From: Chlorophyllum brunneum
Lineage: Eukaryota; Basidiomycota; Agaricomycetes; Agaricales; Agaricaceae
NCBI GenBank assembly: GCA_963576785.1
Contig: OY756141.1
Location: 558,001 to 622,000, forward strand
Direction of reading: 5' to 3'
Length of the DNA stretch: 64,000 bases
In this document: in pieces, positions 33,480-45,700 of the stretch
Layout of the letters: each line of letters opens with the position of its first letter
How positions within the stretch are numbered: position 1 is the stretch's first letter
Position numbers and translations under genes: made by a program
The notes under the pieces: model-generated
What the model saw: only the letters and a program-made list of their open reading frames with translations
What the model was told of the DNA's origin: nothing
Database searches by the model: none

Positions 33480-36400
33480 TCATAATTGTCACTTTTTACC
33501 TCTCCTTTTTATAGGTTTTGTCCTCGAAGTCTTGTCTAAAAATTCCTGAACTGCCTCCTTAGCATTTCCCAGTTCTGACTCATCCTCCCATATGTCTTTC
33601 TTGGAGGTATACCCTTTCCAGTGTATTAGGAATTGATTTTGCTATCCTTTTGTGTGGTGTTCTCAGATTTCTTCTACTTTATACTGTTCTTCATCATTGA
33701 TGATCTTGGGCATCAGTGGTGGTGGGGTGCGTTGGCTGTCAAACTCGGGTTTCTGATAGGGGGAGAGGAGTCTGCTGTTGAATATGTTATGTATTGCCCA
33801 TATTTCAGGTAGTTCCAGTTGGTAGCTTGTTTCACCTATTTTTGTTTTTATTCAAAATGGTCCATAGCATTTGTGATCTAACTTTTTGGTCAGTCTTCTT
33901 GTCCTGATGTTCTTTGCTTCCAACCATACTTGTTCTCCTGGATTGTACTCATGTTCTAATTTAGTGCTGTTATGTTTCTTCATTTGCATCTGGCTATGTT
34001 GTAATATTTTGATTGCCTTCTGTTGCATCTCTTGTAATTCCTGTATTTGTTCTGTGATTGCAGGTGCCTTGGTAACATTCATTATATCTCCTTTCCAGGG
34101 GTATTGCCCATAAACTATCTTGAATGGCGAATATCCAGTAGCAGTGTGGGTTTTGTCATTGTATTGGAATTCTGCTGTGGTTAACCATTTTTTCCAGTTG
34201 TCCTGCACATAGTTTATTATATTTCTGAGGTATGTCTCAACCTCCTAGTTGATGTGCTCTGTTTGACCATCGGTTTGTGGGTGGTATGCTGTGGATAAGT
34301 TTCATTGAGTGCCTGTTGCTTGGCATAGTTCTGCCATGAATTTTGAGCGAATTGTGGTCCTCTGTCACTGATGATTCTGCAGGGTATTCCATGCATTCTC
34401 CATATATCATCTCAATAGATATCTCCTAGTTCCTTGGATGGTGGTATTGACTGTGCACAGTCTGATCATTTTGCTGAAACAATCAACTATGACAAGTATT
34501 GCATCATATCCCTCTAACTTTGGTAGTAGTCTTATTATGTCGATTAATATTTCTTCCCAAGGTTCCACTGGTGTTGGTAGTGGGTAAAGATGCATTGTTG
34601 GTCTTGTTCAGAGTATTTTGTTTCATTGGCATGCCTCACACCCTTTGATATATTGTTTGATGTCATTATGCATTTAAGGCCACCAATAACTCCATTTAAG
34701 GAATTTGATCATTTGGTGTTGTCCTGGGTGTCCTACATCTGTCTCATTGTGGTGTTGTCGGAGTATTTCTTGTCATATTTGGCTGTTGGGTGGGGTGTAT
34801 ATTCTTGTAGCTCCATCTACTACCTCGCTTGTTATCCTGTGAGTTGTTATGGTTTTTGGAAGTATTCCAGGTTCTTGTGATTTGTCCAGATTTCAAATGG
34901 TTCATTGGCATTGAGTAGGTATTGTCTCTAGGTTTTGATTGCTTCTTGAATGGCTAATAGTTCTTTGTCGTAGATCTGATAATTTCATTCTGCTGGTGTT
35001 ATTGTTCTTGAGTGAAATGCAATTGGGTGCCAGTGTTCTTTCTGTTTTTGTGATAGTACTGCTCCTACTCCATAGCCTGATATATCTACTTCCACTCTGT
35101 ATTGTCCCTTGTCTTGTGGCATTGCTAATACTGGTTCACTTGTGACTTTCTCTTTGATTCTTTCAAATGCTCATTATTGTCATTCCATCCATACCTATTG
35201 AGTGTCTTTCTTCTTCAACTTGTGTAATGGAGCTGCTATGTTGCTGAAGTTGTGTATGAATCATCAGTAGAAGCTTGTGAAGCCTAAGAATTTTTTGACA
35301 TCTTTCAGGGATTTAGGTGTTGGCCACTCTTTCACCACTTTCACCTTCTCTTCCTCCATTTTAATGCTGCCTTGTCCAACCACAAATCCCAATATTGGTA
35401 TCTCTTCTGCATTGAATATGCACTTTGACCGTTTGAAATATAACTGGTGTTTTGCTGCATTGTGTTGAAGTTTCGGACATATTCTAGAAATAGACTATGA
35501 AGTCATTATGATAATAATAGACTGATCTGTTACTTTCCAGTAACTTCATTCCGTAGTAACTTCCTATGAGTTGCTCTGCATATGATGAGAGTCATAAGTA
35601 CTTGATAGATTATTTTACATAGTACCAATGACTAGATACTACGTTCTGCAGTACTCCGCAGGTACTATGCCACAGTTAAAAGAGAGTCATAAGGAACAAT
35701 CTATACTTTGCTAGTATTTTATGTAGTATGACTTGCCTATGTTACAATATGTATATAAACCCCATGTAGCAGACCTAGTTCTGTATCTTGTTCAATCGAA
35801 CAACCTCTTCATCATTGCCTATCTCTTTGAGTACAACACCTCTATCAATTTAATCGACTTTGACCTCTACACCTCTGACACCGACTGCTTTATCAATAAT
35901 ATCTGTCTATCCAAACTACCTTTCTATAGGTATCAGATAGAAGCTTATTATCTCAGTGAGTAGACCCTACGTTCTCTCCCACTGCGTTTACTGCTGCCCC
36001 CAGCAAACAACTTGTTATGGTCGTTTCCTCAACACAATGTCCAGAAATTGCTTTGTCCTGTCTTCAAGTTCCTGTTATGTAGTTCCTGGGATGACAAAGT
36101 CATCCATGTAGTTGACTACTGCCCCTTTGTGTAGCATTTCTTGGAAAACCATGTTCATCATCCTTTGGAAAGTCACTGGCAAGTTGCTCATTCCAAAGAA
36201 CATGACTATTGGTTCAAACAATCCATTATTTGTTACAAATACTACTTTCTATTCATTGCCTTCTCTGATCCAGACATTGTTATATCTCCATATAATGTTG
36301 AGCTTGTTGAAGACTTTTGCCTTCTTGAGTCTGTCAATAACTTCACTTATTAGTGGAAGTAGTGTTTTGTCTTTAATTATATGTTCATTTAATTTTTTGT

Positions 36401-37223
36401 AGTCTTGTACTAGTCACTTGGTTCCATCTTTTTTAGGTATGAAGAAGCATGGGGTCACATAAGGGGATTGTGATGGTCTGATTCATCATGAGGTGATATT
36501 CTTGTCAAGGAATTTCTGTAGTTCTTGCTTTTCCATTATTGTTATTGGGTAGACTTTGGATTGTAGTACTAGTAGTGTGTTTTCTGACAGGTTTATCTTG
36601 TGGTCCCATATCATGTGTTCGGGTAGTTTGTCAAAGTTCTTCTTGTTGAATAGGTGTGTGTATTGCTATAGGTATGTCAGTAGGTCCTCTGGGTTGGTCT
36701 GATCCATTTTCTTCTCCTCTATATATTCTTTTACTGTGCGTATTCTTTCATTGAACTGTATGTCATTGTGGTGTGTGGTACAATCCTTTGGGCATCTATT
36801 GAAGCATATTATATTGTTTGTCCAGTCAATTTCCAGGTTGTGCTTAACTAGCCAGTCATGTCCAAGGTATAGGTCTGCACTCTCCAATTATGTTACCATT
36901 GCTTTGATTTTTTTCGTGTGGCTACTGTTGCTTAATACCAGTTGTGCCATGTCTGTTATTTCTCCTTTCTTGTTTTTGGTTCCGTTGGCATTGATTACTC
37001 GTATCGGGGTTTCAAGGGATTTGGTTGTGATTCATTCTTCTTCTACTGTTTTCTGTGCTATGCATGTGTGGGTGCATCTGGAGTTTACCAGTGTGATGAT
37101 TTGTTTAGGTCCCTTCTTTGTTCTGATTGTTGAATTGAGGAAAAGTTTGCACATCGAGTTCCAATTCTGTGGAATTATATATCATCTATTGTGAAATAAA
37201 ACAGGAACTCTAGGTTTATTGGC
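33480..37223 (-). pseudogene. Gypsy D pol, multiple stops and a solo LTR
   Basis: Fragments in order (high to low coordinates): protease area, ESADLYLGHDWLVKHNLEID, RT pieces interrupted at 35463-36034 by a solo copia LTR, RNase H, integrase (ILIDIIRLLPKLEGYDAILVIVD in two parts), and a chromodomain near 33500-33650. The pol stop overlaps the next ATG as ATGA at 33480-33483, the same arrangement as in A and B. Confidence 0.85.
35463..36034 (+). repeat. Solo copia LTR inside gypsy D pol
   Basis: 572 bp, TGTTGAAG...TCAACA. Flanks cattg and caatg, a 5-bp duplication with one mismatch. It separates the RT coding pieces that read LYFKRSKC-like on either side. Confidence 0.95.
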
Positions 37224-37237
37224 TCACGAGTTTGCAC

Positions 37238-38698
37238 CTACTTGGAGCCTTTGGCAAAATTCTCCTTTGCTTCTTTTTCTTGCTCAGTTCCTTGGTAATC
37301 TCCCTGATGTGTGCTTTCTTCAGTACTCTACAATTCTTCGAGATGTGTCCTTGTTTGTTATGAACTATAGATAGATAGTACATTCCTATTATGTGCCTGT
37401 CACATTGTATCCGTTTCACCTATGTGTTTCATCCCTTATGGCTGTACCTCTTCTGACTCATCTTATTCATCTCCATGACTCCTTTACCCTGTTCTTTTAT
37501 TCTTAGTTCTTACCACTAGTATATAAAGTATAGTAATACTTGATGTATTCCTTATACTTTACCAATCATATCATCCCTTATTCTCTTCTCTACCTTCTTG
37601 TCTTTATCCAAAGACTTGCAACCTGAGTCCTAGACTAAGGTTGTAACATTGTTTGCCACAATTATAGTACGTTATTTTGGTGTATGTGACCTTTGTTTTC
37701 TTGCAGCAATGTTTGGCAATATGCCCATATAGGTTACAGTTGAAACATCTTGGTTTACTGTTTTGATCAGTGTCTGCCCTCTGTCTACCAATCTCCATTG
37801 GTTGTCCTCCACCTCCATATGTGACTCCTGTGCTTGTTCTGACATCTCCTCAGGTGATGTCTGCCATTTCATATCCTTGTCCTACTGCAAGTATTGTGTT
37901 CCTCCATTTGTTATATGTGTCTAGAATTGAGGCTGACAGATAGCCTACAATAGTTTGGATAATGTCTACTCTGGTATGTTGTTTGAGAAGGAATATGGTG
38001 TGAGCATTGTCTGTTCCTGCTTGGGTTTTCAATACTTCGAATTCTATTAAGAAGTTTGTGGTGTTCTTTTTTCCCTGTTTGAACAACTCAATTTCTCCTT
38101 CTGCTATTGCTTTTCTATTCCCCAAGAAGAAGGTGGCTACTATCTCCTTTGTGAAGTCATTGAATGCCAGTGTTTTCTTGTTTTGAATTGTCTGTAACTT
38201 GGTGTTGGCATAAGGACCTGCTAGTCCTCCTTTCATTCATGCTAATATTTTAATTATTTTTTGCTCATTGTCCTTGATCTTGTTGAAGAGTGTCCATAAG
38301 GACATTGCTCTCCACCAATCATCAAATTTGGTTCTATCTCCATTGAAATATCCTGGTTCCGGAGCTAAGTTCTTTGGGAAATTGATTTCATTGGCCATTT
38401 CTGATTCAGTTTCTGGTTCACTGTGTTTGTTTTTGTGGGTCTTGGCAATATCTGTATCAGATGGGGCTTCAGCAACTTCTATGTCAGATGTGGTCTCGGC
38501 AATATCTGTGTTGAATAAGGTCTCGAAAAGAGCTGTGTCTTCATCTATGCTGTGTTTGGATTTCTGCTGCTTAAGGCCTTCTGGGCTTTCTGGTTCTGTT
38601 CATCATTTGGATCCGGTGGTTACTGGTGATCCCTGGATGTCTGTCAGTCTTGGAGCTCTTGGTCTTCTCAGTGTTCTTGGTGAACTACTGCTGCTCAT
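37238..38698 (-). pseudogene. Gypsy D gag, broken and interrupted by a solo LTR
   Basis: ATG at 38698, N-terminus like A gag. The gag domain includes MKGGLAGPYANTKLQ and FTKEIVATFFLGNRKAIAEG. The first zinc knuckle CFNCNLYGHIAKHC keeps the His lost in A. The second knuckle is split by the solo gypsy LTR at 37356-37648. Stops and frameshifts are present. Confidence 0.8.
37356..37648 (+). repeat. Solo gypsy LTR inside gypsy D gag
   Basis: 293 bp, TGTTATGAAC...TTGTAACA, the A-type LTR in plus orientation. Perfect target duplication ttgtt (37351-37355, 37649-37653). Confidence 0.95.
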
Positions 38699-38791
38699 AT
38701 ACTATCATCCTGGTCGGAGGCTATTATTCCAAGCCTAGCTACAAATAGTGGCACCTCTCTTGCAAGGTGAGTTGAATGACACTTTACCAAA

Positions 38792-39096
38792 TGTTACGAG
38801 CTGAGTCTATGACTCAGGTAGCAAGTCTTTCAATAAAGACAAGGAAGTAGAGAAAAGAGAAAGAGATAATATGATTGGTAAAGTGTAAGGAATACATCGA
38901 GTATTACTACACTTTATATACTAGTGGTAAGAGCTAAGAATAAAGGAACAGAGTAAAGGAGTCATAGCAGACAAGTAGAACAAGTCAGTAAGAGTATAGC
39001 CTTATGGAATGAAACAGAGGATGAGATAGGTACATAGGGCTGATGAGTACGATGGGCATATGATAGGAATGCACTGTCTATCTATAGTTCATAACA
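38792..39096 (-). repeat. 5' LTR of gypsy D
   Basis: 305 bp, partner of 32165-32469. Next to it inside the element is the conserved caaatg/tttaccaaa primer-site area seen also in A. Confidence 0.95.
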
Positions 39097-39155
39097 CTAT
39101 CATCCTTCTGGAATGTCTACCCTCACTACTTGCAAATATTCTGTACCCCAGATAA

Positions 39156-39727
39156 TGTTGAGGAAACGACCGTAACGAGTTGTTTGCTGGGGGCAGCAGT
39201 AAACGCAGTGGGAGAGAACGTAGGGTCTACTCACCGAGATAATAAGCTTCTATCTGATACCTGTAGTAAGGTAATTCAGATAGACAGATATTATTGATAA
39301 AGCGATCAACGTCAGTTGAATAGAGGCTAAAGTCAATGAGATCGGTTGAGGTGTTGTACTCAAGGAGATAGGCAATGATGAAGAAGTTGTTCGATTGAAC
39401 AAGATACAGAACTTAGGTCTGCTACATGGGGTTTATATACATATTGTAACATAGACGAGTCATACTACATAAAATACTAGCATTGCATGGATTGTTCCTT
39501 ATGACTCCCTTTAACTGTGGCGTAGTGCCTGCGGAGTACTGCGGAACTTAGTATCTAGTCATTGGTACTATGTAGAATAATCTATCAAGTACTTATGACT
39601 CTCATCGTATGCAGAGCAACTCATAGGAAGTTACTACGGAATGAAGTTACTGGAAAGTAACGGATCAATCTATTATTAGAATAATGACTTCATAATCTAT
39701 TTCTAGAATATGTTCGAAACTTCAACA
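39156..39727 (-). repeat. 3' LTR of copia C2
   Basis: 572 bp. It matches 45948-46519 except for about six transitions. Both C2 LTRs carry an extra base (agaacttaggtc) relative to the other copia LTRs in the window. Confidence 0.95.
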
Positions 39728-39761
39728 CTCCTCCTTGCTCTGTATTGATATAGAGTTTTAA

Positions 39762-42700
39762 TCACTCAAATGTCAAGCCAAGACGAGGTCGGAATAGATT
39801 GAATTTTATTTTGTCTAAATTCTTTGTGAGAATATCGGCAGGATTTTCAGTGCCTTTCACAGAGAATATTTCAATCTTTCCGTCTTCTACCAAATCACGG
39901 ATGTAATGGTATTTGACGTCGACGTGTTTTGATCGTTTTTCTGTTACTGGATTTTTGGCCCAAAATATTGAACCCTCATTATCACCGAAGAGATAAGGGG
40001 CCAATGATTGGATACCAATTTCTTCCAATAAATTGACAGTCCAAACTAGTTGTTGACTGCAATCTGACAAAGCCATATATTCGGCTTTAGTGGAAGATAA
40101 TGCAACAGTTTTCTGTTTCCTACTTAACCAAGCGATAGCTCCGCTGGCTAATAAACAGAAATATCCAGTTACAGATTTACGACTAATTGGATCACCAGCC
40201 CAATCAGAGTCGGAAAAGGCATTCAGGCCTTGCATAGAACTTCCATTATAGGTAATTCTATATTTGCGAGTAGCATTAAGATACTTTAGCAAATGTAAGC
40301 CTGCATTGTAATGTGCTTTAGTTGGATTGGTCATATGTTGTGACAATTTGACAGTGGCGAAAGCTATGTCGGGCCGACTGCCTATCATCAGATACATAAC
40401 CGATCCTACTAATTGTTGATACCTCTTTATGAAGTCAGGTGTCACTTTCCCTGCATTGGATTCGAAGATAAATCCATTTGGTAATGGTATTTCTTCTTTT
40501 CCAATTATATTAAATCGATCAAGAACTTTTCCTAGATAATCCATTTGGTCTAGGGTGATTGATCGGTTTATAGGATTTCGCGAAATTTTCATGCCAAGAA
40601 ACTCTTTGGTTGGACCAAGGTCTCGGCATTCCCATTTCTTCATAAAGAGTGCTCGCTTCTCATATAGAAGTCTAGAGCCTCTAATTCCGACGAACATTGA
40701 GTCATCTACATAGACCAGAGCTATAATAAGCTCTTTGGTTTCAGGGTTGTAGTAATAATAGACTCCAGCATCTAGTTTGGATCGGACAAATCCTAGGTCA
40801 GTCATTGACTTAGTCAATTCCTTCCACCATTGTCGTCCAGATTGCTTTAATCCATAAATGGCTCGGTTTAATTTCCAAACCAAATTACCACGACCTGTAT
40901 TGAAACCTTCTGGAAGTTCCATGTAGAGTTCTTCATCCAGTTTTCCATAGAGATAAGCAGTTTTAACATCTAAACTGAGCATCTCCCAATCGTTGAGGGC
41001 AGCGACTGCAAATATAAGTCGTGTTGTCTCATAACGGACTACTGGTGAAAATAGTTCATCGTAATCGATTCCCTCTATCTGAGAGAATCCTTTAGCCACT
41101 AGTCGAGCACGGTATCGACCATCTGATTTGGGTGTAAAGACCCATCTATTTTTGACAGCCTTTCTTCCAGGTGGAAGTTTAGCTAAGTCATAAACATGTC
41201 TTTCTTTGAGTGAATTTAACTCTTCTAAGCACGCTTTCCACCATTTAGATTTCTCTTCTGATGGTAGTCGATTTAGATCCTTGAAAGAAATAGGAACTAA
41301 TGGTGATTCGACTTTTTGAGCGCACAGATAATCGATCATCCCTACTCCTCCTTCTCTGCATAAGTCTTCTAATGTAGAAGCTTCATGCTGAGAACGTCTA
41401 TCGATTATTCCAGGTTTGGAAGCCTCTGATCGAATTTGTCTAACAAGTCTACTTGTAGAACTCGTTAATTTCGATTTAGGAGGTTGGAACATTTCATATT
41501 CCTGGAGTATCTTGGTCGGATGCTTTGTAGAACCATAGAAGTTTCCTGGACATTCAGGTACTTTTCTGGTTCTTTGTGGTCTCTGAGGTATTTCAGGAAC
41601 CGGTATTTGATCCGAGTGACCTCGTGGTACAGAAGGACCAGCATCCCGATCATCTTCGACAGGGGTATAGGGTATGAACGGTTGTACATCCGGATCATCT
41701 CTTTGAGAAGGCGGATCATTCAGACCTTCAGGGTGATTAGGTGGATCAGCATATGATAATCCATCACTGTCATCGTCTTCTGGTGTTTGTGCTTCTCTTG
41801 GTGGAAAGAGAATGTTTTGCACAATACCATCCCACTCTTCCTGAACATCAGTATCGATATTCGGTGCTTTTCCCTTTCCTTTATTCTTTTTAGGTTCAGG
41901 GAAAGGAGTTGGAATTCGTCCATGTACAGATCTATAAGTCCTATCTTCCGGAGAACTTCCGGTAGAAGTTCGGGGAATAGGGCTTGGTGGTTTATCAATA
42001 GGTAAACCAGTAGATGGATCTGGAGCATGAAAGACAATAACTTCCGAAGGTGTACTTCGAGAAGTAGAAGATGATGGTTGGTTCATCCGTTCTTCTCGCT
42101 TCTTCCCAACACATTTAGGGAAGTGTTCTTCGCTGAATACGGCTGTTGGAGATGTATAGATTACATTCCCATTTAGGTGCCTCATGAAACGGTAATTTTT
42201 CCTGTCTGATGTCCAACCAAGGAAAATCATGAGTTCTGACTTCGCTGTCAGTTTATTGTCTCTTATCTCTTTTGGGAGAAAGACATAAGCACCATAGCCA
42301 AAGACTCTCTCTTTGGAGATGTCTGGAATCTTCTGATTCAACACTTCATAAGGTGTTTTCCACATGAGCCGTGATACCGGTGTTTTATTATAGATATGTA
42401 TTGCATGATCTATAGAAAACTCCCACCAACCATCAGGAATACAAGCATGATGCCGCATGGCTTCTGCTTTATCCATTAGGGTTCGGTTCAAGCGTTCCGC
42501 TCGACCATTTTGTTGGTGTATGTGCGGTGCACTGGTCTCATGTATAATCCCTAATGAGTGCAAATGAGATTGCAACTCATCAGTTGCATACTCTCCTCCT
42601 CTATCAGTGCAGAGATATTTTAATTTAGTCTCGTATTGAGTCTGAATTAAGGCAATGAAATTTTTCATTTCTTCTGCTGCTTCTGATTTCTTATGGAGGA

Positions 42701-45700
42701 AGCGAATCCATCCATGAGAGGAAAAGTCGTCCATTATGGTCATGACCCATTTAAATTTATGGTAAGAAAGAATCGGAAGTTCAACTAAATCCGAGTGTAT
42801 TCTTTTGAATGGACACTTTGCACGTGTAGGGTTCTCTCTAAAGGGTTTCTGGTGCATCTTTCCCTTGGCACAACCGTCACAGACTGGCTTTTGCTCGGGA
42901 ATCCGCACCGGAGTAAACCCAATCGTATTTTTCTCAAAGTGATTGAGGATACAATTAGAGGGATGTCCTAATCTCGCATGTACAACCTTGTAGCCAACGA
43001 TCGGATCCGCAGTCATAGCTGCTTGTTCCGAGTGTACAATTTTTGTATTAACAAAATGTAAAGTAGTGTTGCGACTTGCTGAAGGATATGCTTGAAGAAT
43101 AGCATTTCCTTTGCTATCAACTACTACTGATTCGTTGGCATCTGTTCTAACAGTTTTGCCATCCTGGCATAACTGTCCCACTGACATTAGTCGTTCAGAG
43201 GTTCCTTTTAGAAGGAAGACTAGATATATTAATATCTGTGTTGGTTGAACGCTGTCAGTCTTTCCGTTATAGACTCTATGCTTAAGCATAACTGCGCCAA
43301 GACCAACCGCATTAAGGTAGGGGCTTTGTGCTCCTACAGTCTTAATTGGGATCGAAACTTCGAGTTCTTCGAAGTTGATAAAGTCTTCCGCATAAGGGGT
43401 ATAATGACATGATGCCCCTGAGTCTAATAACCATACGTCACTATATTCTTCTAGTGGCATTATGCTTTGATCATTGCTTTGCGATCGAGATCTAAATTGA
43501 TCCGGTACTCTTAAATACTGATTGGGCATGCGCGTGGAGAAACAAGAAAATTGAGAAGTGTTAAAACACTTCTCTTTTATCGATTCGCACAAGGAAAATA
43601 CATGATTATGGGATCCTAAAGATCCCGATTGCGTATTTACATGCCCGGCCCCCGACGTCCTTTCCCCTTGCCCTTGCCCTTCTTCTTGCGAAGACGGCCA
43701 GTCGGCATATTGGTGACAGGACTGTGTATCAGGGTTAGTAAGAGTATCTGAGATCGAATTGATCACGTACCCAGCTCCTCCCTTCTTCTTGAAGTCGCTC
43801 CCGTAGTCGGTCGACGAGAGTCCGAGTGACACCTCAGATTGAGGTGCCGAAGCAAAGGGTTCGGACTTCGGAGACTTCGGGAGAGTCCCAGAAGAGGGTC
43901 CTGCGACGTTTGCAGGGTTCCTGGGGTCGCGGATGTCGTAGGCGACATCCTGAGCTAGCGCCATGAGGTCATCGACCTCCTTCTCGCTCTCAAGCCGTTT
44001 GAAGGCTTCGTCTACCAACACTGAAAGTGTGGCAGGACGCCTATCAGCGGTCTTGTTCTTCTGAGTAAGGGAAAATCTCTTACTCTGGAAGCGCTCTGTA
44101 GGAGGGGAGGTCCGAAGAAGAGGAGGGAATTCCTCTTCGTAGGTCCTAACAGCCAGAGCTACTATTTCCTCTGGAGGAGGAAGGTAGTACGGTCGAACCT
44201 CTCCGGGTTCAAGGGAGTCGCCCCGGGCGACGGAGTCCATGCTTGGGATCTTTACCACATGATGCATAACCAAATTGAGTTTATTCCCAAATTTGGGAGA
44301 AATCAATAGGGCATGTGGTGAATCATGCGGTAAAAGAAAAGAGAAGCGGACACAGGTCGCGTTAATATCGGGATTACTATGTTTAGTGAACCATTTGCTT
44401 ACCCTCGTGTGTCCCTCACAGGTACAACCTGGGGGGTGACCAGAAGGAACTGAAGGTACACCGGGCGGTGTCACCGATCGTCCTTTCGGGGCGCGGGGGT
44501 GAGAGACCTCGTGCATCCGTCGATCGTAACGATCGAGGGCACGTTTCTTCGCCATTTGCATGGGCGAAGGACCAGTGACGCGGTCGCGCCAGGTGATCAC
44601 CTGTTGGATCCGCAGTGAGTTTTCGAGGAGGGCGGTGAAACATAAGTTTCGTGCTTCAGCACGCACCTTTTTCTCGAGCTCAGCACGAGCGTTCTCTCGT
44701 GCCTGCTGGACCTTCTTGGGATTAACCCAAGTAAGCGGTTTTGGTCTCTCACTCACAAGTACACGAGTGGTCGGAGGAGCGGGAGCAGGGACGGGTCGAG
44801 GCGCATCCATGCGCCTCATCAGGTCGAAGGGGGTCAGACCCGGACCAGTGAAGCGACGGACCGCCGGTTCCATGGCAGCGGCAAAGCCCGCCATGGCTTC
44901 GGCCATGTGGGCCTGGGGTTTACCCTGGCGCTTCTTGGGCTTCTTCTTCTTCTTCTGGACGTTAATCCAGGTAGGAGAAGGGGGAGAAGGCTGAGGAGGC
45001 TGCCCACTCGGATTGGCAGGGTGGCGAGGACCTCTCGCAGGCTGGGCCCTAGTATCGCCTCCAGGGTGGAAGCAGTTCCAGGGTGGTCCAGGGCGAGTCC
45101 TGGGGAAATTGCCCTGAGGGCGAGTTTGGTAGTTTGCAGTAGCGGCAAAAGAGGCTTGGGGGTTAGACATGTTAGGTCTTGACCCTTCACGTCTTGACCA
45201 CTCAGCATTTATAGCCTGCTGGACTACCTCCCAGGTCATATCTACAACATCGTAATTATTTGCCAATGTTGTTTGGGCCACTGCATTCCAATCCGGTAGT
45301 AATGCGTTCAAAGCGATCATCGCGCCAAGAACTTCTGGCAATTTTACTTTAGCTGTTTCTAATTGAGAAGCCATTGTTCTCAATTCAGCTAGATCCATTG
45401 CTGGATCTTGATTCCCTGAGATGTGCTTTCGCAACATTCTTTGGAGAATTGAATATACCGCAGCAGGAGAAGGTGTCCCAAAGCGGGTTTTCAAATCATT
45501 CCAGAGGAATCCAGGAGCATCATGCCCATGGAGTAACAGGGAATCAGGTAAGGTGCCATTAATAACAGCCAATGCCTGACCTCTCAATTGTTCTCTCCTT
45601 CTATCCTCCTCCGTTAAGGTAGTAGGATTCGCAGGAGAGAGATCCTGGTCTGTCACAGTCCATCCGGACTGGTCAGAACCAGTGACAGAAATGAGGGTTA

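Larger units (their letters stand above)
32165..39096 (-). mobile_element. Ty3/gypsy chromovirus element D, full length, decayed and CpG-poor
   Basis: 6932 bp including two inserted solo LTRs; about 6.06 kb without them. LTRs of 305 bp each (32165-32469, 38792-39096). Perfect target duplication ctatc (32160-32164, 39097-39101). It has gag, pol, chromodomain and ORF3 in the same order as A and B, but is diverged. CpG dinucleotides common in B are nearly all TG or CA here, as expected of old methylated or RIP-like mutated DNA. Confidence 0.95.

Noticed and set aside
43560..45170. Insert of copia C2 as an assembly chimera
   Set aside because: The same insert occurs in the independent, decayed copy C1 on both sides of gypsy A.
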